NCBI RefSeq assembly: GCF_009372255.1
Contig: NZ_LXGN01000060.1
Coordinates: forward strand, 35,364-99,363
Reading direction: 5' to 3'
Length of the DNA stretch: 64,000 nucleotides
Origin: Acinetobacter guerrae
Lineage (GTDB): Bacteria; Pseudomonadota; Gammaproteobacteria; Pseudomonadales; Moraxellaceae
Both the position numbers and the translations under genes were made by a program. The notes under the pieces are model-generated. The model was given only the letters and a program-made list of their open reading frames with translations. It did not search any database and was not told the DNA's origin. Positions within the stretch are counted from its first letter, which is position 1. The number at the start of each line of letters is the position of its first letter. Shown one piece after another: positions 59,521 through 64,000 of the stretch.

Positions 59521-59769
59521 ATGTTTGAACAACAACCCACTTTAGAATTACTGTTTGAGCAGCTTGGATTGGATGCCAGTGAAAACGCGATAGATCAATT
59601 CATTAAAGGACATCAGTTATCGGCAGATGTTGAATTGCATGAAGCAGAATTTTGGAGTGAAGGTCAACGCCAATTTTTACAAAGCCATATTGATAAAGAT
59701 GATGACTGGGCGATTGTCATAGATGAACTCAATCAACAGCTCCATATCGATAGTAATCCTAAAGCCTAG
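59521..59769 (+). CDS. DUF2789 family protein
   Basis: This 82-residue acidic protein (MFEQQPTLELLFEQLGLDAS) has the family-typical ending EAEFWSEGQRQFLQSHIDKD followed by DDWAIVIDELN. Small DUF2789 proteins are common in Acinetobacter and Pseudomonas and have no known function. AGAATAAC precedes the ATG, so the ribosome binding site is modest. Confidence 0.85.
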   Translation: MFEQQPTLELLFEQLGLDASENAIDQFIKGHQLSADVELHEAEFWSEGQRQFLQSHIDKDDDWAIVIDELNQQLHIDSNPKA

Positions 59770-59779
59770 GCTTTAGGAT
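59756..59779. terminator. Perfect 24-base palindrome spanning the DUF2789 stop codon
   Basis: The arms ATCCTAAAGCCT and AGGCTTTAGGAT meet with no spacer, and the TAG stop sits at the centre. As RNA it folds to a hairpin of about ten pairs. It lies between convergent genes and may act as a bidirectional terminator, although the nearest T-run starts about 15 bases later. Confidence 0.55.
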
Positions 59780-59791
59780 CCATAATTAAAT

Positions 59792-60319
59792 TTAATGTTT
59801 TTTTGAACGAATCAGCGTTTTAAACCAGTCGTGTTGATGCAATGCAGCAAAAGCGGAATGATATTGCATCAACTCCAGATCAAACTCAGCACACTGAGTG
59901 TATTTTTCTAGCCAATGGCGAGTCAGTGCATATTCTGCTTTAACTGAGGAAGCATAAGCCAGAAAAAACAACACATCGCCATGCTGTAAATGCGCCAAAG
60001 GTTTTAAAATTTGCTGGGTAATCGTCGCAAATTTCACCTCGTGGTTTAGCTCATAGTACATCATGTAGGCTTTAGCCAATTGCAAAGATAAGTCAATGTA
60101 AAGCGACATGGGGATCTCATCGAATTCAATACGTGATGTCTCTAAGATTGCAATCGCTTCATGTAAAAAATGCACACGTTCTTGACGGTTACGACTGATC
60201 TCAACCAGTTGTAATCGTAAATCCCCACGTTCCAGTGCAAGTTCAGGTGTATTGGCGGCAAGGTAGCGTTGATCTGTCTCACCGATGCGCTCAACAATCA
60301 TTTTGCTTGTATCTAGCAT
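59792..60319 (-). CDS. Unknown helical protein, possibly TPR-like
   Basis: This 175-residue, all-helical protein has repeated Leu/Ala/Tyr patterns (HFLHEAIAILETSR, LSLQLAKAYMMYYELN, FLAYASSVKAEYALTRHWLEKY) that resemble tetratricopeptide helices. There is no signal peptide. The ATG at 60319 has GAGG nine bases upstream. I do not recognise a named family. Confidence 0.65.
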   Translation of the reverse strand: MLDTSKMIVERIGETDQRYLAANTPELALERGDLRLQLVEISRNRQERVHFLHEAIAILETSRIEFDEIPMSLYIDLSLQLAKAYMMYYELNHEVKFATITQQILKPLAHLQHGDVLFFLAYASSVKAEYALTRHWLEKYTQCAEFDLELMQYHSAFAALHQHDWFKTLIRSKKH

Positions 60320-60425
60320 GTGGGTCATCCTCTTGGTTTATCGTCATTATATGAGGCTATTTCATCATTTTAAAAGTAGGTAATGTTGAAACGCAGTGTT
60401 GCAACTTTAATCTAGTGCGGATGAA

Positions 60426-61037
60426 TTATTCAGACGACCATATAGAATTGCCACTGCGTAGCCATGCCGTAATTGAAAGTCTCTGGCGTTTGGAACTCAA
60501 TACTTCGTGTAATAAATCACTTTGAAAGATCACCATACGATTAGGTTCAGGCTCAATGATATGCCATTGTTCATTTTTATCTTGTAAGCGTAGTTGACCG
60601 CCCCAATCTGCCTGCCATTCTGGATGCAAATAATATACTATTGAAATCATACGGTCGTTTTTTTTCTGAGGATTATCGCGATGTAACGCATAAAATTCCC
60701 CTGAGTTATAGCAAGCAAAATGTGCTTCAACAGTTTGTATTCCAAGAAAAAAAGTCTGATTAAATAGCTTTGAAAAATTCTCAAGTAAGTCTATATGCCG
60801 TTGTGCAATGATCAATTTGTCGTCTATCCAAAGGATGTGATCACTACGAATTTTGCTGACCACACCATTTTGAATAGCAGCTTCACGGAACTGGTTTAAA
60901 TGAGAAAGACATTCTCCGAGCAGTTCAGTCATGAAACGTTCGGGATGTATTTGATTGATAATGGCAAAACCCTGCTGGTCTAAATCATCCAGAATTTGTT
61001 CGATGTCATGCTGAATAGACTCAAAAATTTGCTGCAT
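60426..61037 (-). CDS. 2-oxoglutarate/Fe(II)-dependent oxygenase
   Basis: This 203-residue prolyl-4-hydroxylase-like dioxygenase has the iron ligands His and Asp in YALHRDNPQ and the distal His in FQSDLLHEVLS. The 2-oxoglutarate-binding Arg is in RQRLSITAWLR, and the core strand is SIVYYLHPEW. The substrate is unknown. The ATG at 61037 has AGAGG four bases upstream; a longer frame from 61085 is less likely. Confidence 0.85.
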   Translation of the reverse strand: MQQIFESIQHDIEQILDDLDQQGFAIINQIHPERFMTELLGECLSHLNQFREAAIQNGVVSKIRSDHILWIDDKLIIAQRHIDLLENFSKLFNQTFFLGIQTVEAHFACYNSGEFYALHRDNPQKKNDRMISIVYYLHPEWQADWGGQLRLQDKNEQWHIIEPEPNRMVIFQSDLLHEVLSSKRQRLSITAWLRSGNSIWSSE

Positions 61038-61174
61038 ATTGCCTCTAAATAATCTAATAAACACATCAAAAAAACAGTTAAGCATGTGCTTTAGCTATTC
61101 TAAAACAACTGATCCACACGTAACTGCTTTTTTTCATGTTAAAATACACCTTAATCTGAGGAATAAATGTAAAA

Positions 61175-62032
61175 ATGAATTACCGTCACCATTTCCATGC
61201 GGGCAACTTTGCTGATGTCATGAAGCATGTGCTTTTGCTTCAACTATTAACGCGCTTAAACGCGAAAGATAAGCCTTATCGTTATATTGATACGCATGGT
61301 GGTGCGGGAAAATATGATTTATCTCTTGCGCCTGCACAGAAATCAGGTGAATTTTTAACAGGTATTCATCGTCTGGTTCAACTGGGTGATATGGAAAAAC
61401 GTCAGGCTCCAGAAGGCGTACAACAATACTTAAAACTTGTTGAAAATATTCGCGCGGAACAAGGCAAAGGAACTTATCCTGGATCGCCGTGGTTTGCGTT
61501 ACAGGCCATGCGTGAGATTGATAAGGCGACAGTTTTTGAAATGCAGCGCGATGTCTTTCAGCAACTACGCCATAATATTCGAGATAAACGTATGGGCTTG
61601 CATGAGCGTGACGCTTATGAAGGTTTGTTGGGTGTCATTCCTCCAAAAGAAAAGCGTGGTCTGGTCATGATCGATCCACCTTACGAGTTAGAACGTAAGG
61701 ATTTTCCACAATTGGTTGAACTCCTACAAAATGCCTATAAAAAATGGCCGACAGGGGTTTTTGCTGTGTGGTATCCAATTAAGGATCGCCCGATGATTGA
61801 GCGCTTTGAAAAGAAAATGATCAAAACGGGCATTCGCCGTCAGCTTATTTGTGAAATTTGTGTTTGGCCTGATGATACGCCAGTGGGTTTAAATGGTTGT
61901 GGTTTATTGGTAATTAATCCACCATGGCAATTTTCTGAAGATGCCGATCAGGCTTTACAATGGTTATTTCCACATTTGCGAATGCAGGAAAATGGTGGAC
62001 ATGCCGCAGTTCGTTGGCTTGTAGGTGAATAA
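61175..62032 (+). CDS. rlmJ: 23S rRNA (adenine2030-N6)-methyltransferase
   Basis: This 285-residue RlmJ family protein has the N-terminal NYRHHFHAGNFADVMKHVLL, SAM-binding IDTHGGAGKYDL and catalytic DPPY (MIDPPYE). It modifies A2030 in helix 72 of 23S rRNA. The stop lies 35 bases before the pssA ATG. Confidence 0.95.
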   Translation: MNYRHHFHAGNFADVMKHVLLLQLLTRLNAKDKPYRYIDTHGGAGKYDLSLAPAQKSGEFLTGIHRLVQLGDMEKRQAPEGVQQYLKLVENIRAEQGKGTYPGSPWFALQAMREIDKATVFEMQRDVFQQLRHNIRDKRMGLHERDAYEGLLGVIPPKEKRGLVMIDPPYELERKDFPQLVELLQNAYKKWPTGVFAVWYPIKDRPMIERFEKKMIKTGIRRQLICEICVWPDDTPVGLNGCGLLVINPPWQFSEDADQALQWLFPHLRMQENGGHAAVRWLVGE

Positions 62033-62066
62033 ACTCGCCGTTCAAAGCATATTGAGATTAACAACA

Positions 62067-62900
62067 ATGACAAACATACAAAAGCCAAACAACGATTCAA
62101 CTCAGAATGATCATCCTTTTGATGGCATTACCTTTGAGGTGGTTGAAGAAGAACAGACACAGGAAGGCCAGAAAGTTAAACGTCGTGGTATTTATTTGTG
62201 GCCAAATTTGATCACGACGGCTGCCTTGCTTTCAGGTTTTTATTCGATTACAGCCAGTATGAATGGTGAGTTTTTACAAGCTATTTATGCAATTTTTCTT
62301 GCCGCTTTGCTAGATGGGTTAGATGGTCGTGTCGCGCGAGCAATTGGTGCGCAAAGTGCGTTTGGTGAGCAATACGACTCATTATCTGACTTGTTGGCTT
62401 TTGGTGTTGCACCTGCAATTTTAATGTATAGCTGGAGCTTACATGATTTGGGGCGTATTGGTTTGGCTTGCTGTTTTATTTATACGGCCTGCGCAGCTTT
62501 TCGCTTAGCACGTTTCAATGTGCAAATTGGTGTGGTTGATAAACGCTACTTTATTGGAATTGCCAGTCCATTAGCTGCGATATTAGTGATTACCCTGATT
62601 TGGGTTAGCCGAGATTATCCTTTTGTATTTGATATTCGTGATGTCAAAGTTCAAATCGCTTACGCTATTTATATGGTGATTGTAGCTATATTGATGATCT
62701 CTAACATTAAATATTATTCTTTTAAACAAATGGATCGTAAACGTGTGCCATTTGTGGTGATGTTGCCTGTAGTTTTGATTTTTGCTGCAATTACTTACAA
62801 CATTCCAATGGGAATTCTAATTGTATCTATTATTTATGCGATATCAGGTTTTGTGACCACCTTGTTCGCACGAAAACAAAGCCATATTATAAAGACATAA
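62067..62900 (+). CDS. pssA: CDP-diacylglycerol-serine O-phosphatidyltransferase
   Basis: This 277-residue membrane enzyme has the CDP-alcohol phosphotransferase signature DGLDGRVARAIG, followed by EQYDSLSD. A cytosolic N-terminal extension of about 45 residues precedes the membrane helices (WPNLITTAALLSGFY and others). It makes phosphatidylserine on the way to phosphatidylethanolamine. The ATG at 62067 is preferred; the frame from 62025 would overlap rlmJ. Confidence 0.92.
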   Translation: MTNIQKPNNDSTQNDHPFDGITFEVVEEEQTQEGQKVKRRGIYLWPNLITTAALLSGFYSITASMNGEFLQAIYAIFLAALLDGLDGRVARAIGAQSAFGEQYDSLSDLLAFGVAPAILMYSWSLHDLGRIGLACCFIYTACAAFRLARFNVQIGVVDKRYFIGIASPLAAILVITLIWVSRDYPFVFDIRDVKVQIAYAIYMVIVAILMISNIKYYSFKQMDRKRVPFVVMLPVVLIFAAITYNIPMGILIVSIIYAISGFVTTLFARKQSHIIKT

Positions 62901-62921
62901 TACTCATGAGTGAGGTTCGGT

Positions 62922-64000
62922 ATGCAAATGTTGATGAGTTCGCTAGAACAGTCTACGCGCCTGAACCTCAAACTCAGTCCAACTTCTTTATTGTCTTACC
63001 ATCCGCCAAAAGGACGGTTCAAAGTCGTTTATCATGGGCTGATCTTACCGAATCTGCCTGCACCACTTCATTTTCTGAATGTAATTACCTTAATCGGTCA
63101 ACCTAAAATTCCGCTATTTTATAATCCGAGTCTTATCCAAGATAAAGCATCAAATACAGCGAGCGTGATGGTGGCAATCAGCCCACATCAGACTGGATAT
63201 CTTAAAAACTATCGACTCAATCAGCAGTGTAAAATTGATCCTTGTCACTACAAATTTGATCAAATCGATCAGTTCAATGGATTTTTTCCAAATTTTGAAA
63301 TCCAACGCAGAGATCATGAACTAGAATTAGATCTTAAAATTCAAACAACACAAAATATTACCCACTTTGTTCCATTAAAATGGAATTTATTGGAGCATTG
63401 GTCAATTTTGTGCCACTGCGAAGGACGTCTAAAATACCAAAACCAACATTATGAAATTAGCGGAATGGGAAGCTTTGACTATGCTCGCGCTGCAAATATT
63501 CCTTATTTACCTTTGGCATTTTATACCCATCAAGTCATTAATCTGAATGAAACCGTACAAGTGATTCTGAGCCAGGTACGTAATCAATGGAATCAGATTA
63601 TTTTTTCCAAGTTTTATTTGCGCTGTATAAATGGGGAAAAACTATTTGCCGATAAAAAAGTTTACTTTCATGTTCATCGGGTTTTTCCAAAAATAACTAC
63701 TCCAAATCGTCGCCAAATGTATCTTCCTCGAGAATTTTCTTGGTATATAGAAGAAAATGGACACGCTATTTTTGAAATGAAAGCGCAAAGTCGTGGCGAT
63801 TTTAAATTTGGAGTTGGGGCGGGATATGCAGGAAGTTTTCGATATCGGGCGCGCTTTCGCAATCAAGATTTTGAAGGAGAAAGTGGTTATTGCGAATATA
63901 TCGATATTCGGCCTTTAAACTGGCAAGAAAAAAGCCAAACACAAATCCTTGCGGATGAATTTCTTCAAATACAGCCTTGTTTACTCAAAAAACAACCAAA
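62922..64000 (+). CDS. Unknown large protein, 3' end outside the window (possibly DUF6670-like)
   Basis: An uninterrupted frame of 359 codons runs to the window end, beginning MQMLMSSLEQSTRLNLKLSP. GAGG lies six bases before the ATG. The visible part is beta-rich with many aromatic residues (GRFKVVYHGLILPNLPAPLH, HYEISGMGSFDYARAANIPYL, GVGAGYAGSFRYRARF) and no signal peptide. It resembles a group of uncharacterised Acinetobacter proteins (DUF6670 from memory, unverified). It lies 21 bases after pssA, possibly cotranscribed. Confidence 0.75.
   Translation, partial: MQMLMSSLEQSTRLNLKLSPTSLLSYHPPKGRFKVVYHGLILPNLPAPLHFLNVITLIGQPKIPLFYNPSLIQDKASNTASVMVAISPHQTGYLKNYRLNQQCKIDPCHYKFDQIDQFNGFFPNFEIQRRDHELELDLKIQTTQNITHFVPLKWNLLEHWSILCHCEGRLKYQNQHYEISGMGSFDYARAANIPYLPLAFYTHQVINLNETVQVILSQVRNQWNQIIFSKFYLRCINGEKLFADKKVYFHVHRVFPKITTPNRRQMYLPREFSWYIEENGHAIFEMKAQSRGDFKFGVGAGYAGSFRYRARFRNQDFEGESGYCEYIDIRPLNWQEKSQTQILADEFLQIQPCLLKKQP

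Noticed and set aside
62906..63106. 66-codon frame starting at 62906
   Set aside because: It overlaps in another frame the much longer open frame from 62922, which has a better spaced ribosome binding site.

Overview
The window is a continuous piece of a gamma-proteobacterial chromosome, most probably Acinetobacter (Moraxellaceae). The reasons are the AT-rich composition, an AlmA-type long-chain alkane monooxygenase next to the ribosomal superoperon, a DUF2789 protein, an RNase T2-like protein beside mdh, and the general gene content. The species cannot be named from sequence reading alone. Nearly all genes are housekeeping or core accessory genes. There is no transposase, integrase, phage module or CRISPR array.

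Region 1 (1-4.5 kb): the 5' part of a flavohemoglobin gene (hmp) with two tandem NsrR-type operators, a structured but unexplained intergenic stretch, a HerA/DUF853-type ATPase, a MetC-type PLP enzyme and a class I glutamine amidotransferase.

Region 2 (4.5-18.4 kb): the complete S10-spc-alpha superoperon, from rpsJ to rplQ with secY and rpoA. It has a near-consensus promoter and leader hairpins, further hairpins at rpsJ/rplC, at the S10/spc joint and before rpsM, and one strong terminator after rplQ.

Region 3 (18.4-33.2 kb): an AlmA-like flavin monooxygenase convergent with a long-chain acyl-CoA dehydrogenase, which suggests alkane and fatty-acid use. Next come the sdhE-ygfX pair, a 35-residue membrane microprotein, and a lipoprotein / rhombosortase / TRAP-type permease cluster. 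A minus-strand block follows with a DMT transporter, a coiled-coil membrane protein, a YheV-like zinc ribbon, prlC and rnr.

Region 4 (33.4-36.3 kb): tRNA-Ser(GCU) and three identical tRNA-Arg(ACG) genes. The second and third tRNA-Arg copies bracket a small AT-rich cargo that includes an orphan GAF histidine kinase.

Region 5 (36.3-48.5 kb): mixed accessory metabolism and transport. It holds a tandem SRPBCC secreted protein, a YcxB-like protein, a FAH-family hydrolase, a VOC protein, an MFS/LysR divergent pair, an AraC/DMT divergent pair, a BrkB/YihY protein, WrbA, a double zinc-ribbon glycine-zipper protein, Xpt, a DUF3108 protein and an unknown.

Region 6 (48.7-52 kb): a TonB-like protein followed by a Fur-box-controlled TonB-dependent siderophore receptor that is interrupted by one in-frame amber codon.

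Region 7 (52-64 kb): ybeY-phoH-miaB, a soluble lytic transglycosylase, an RNase T2-fold protein without the catalytic histidines, mdh, a DUF2789 protein, two unknown or oxygenase genes, rlmJ, pssA, and a large ORF running off the window end.

The signals most worth a second look are the tandem NsrR sites, the 35-residue membrane protein with an ideal ribosome binding site, the TatT-like lipoprotein/rhombosortase/TRAP cluster, the broken receptor, the degenerate RNase T2 protein, the zinc-ribbon/glycine-zipper protein and the altered Baeyer-Villiger fingerprint in AlmA.
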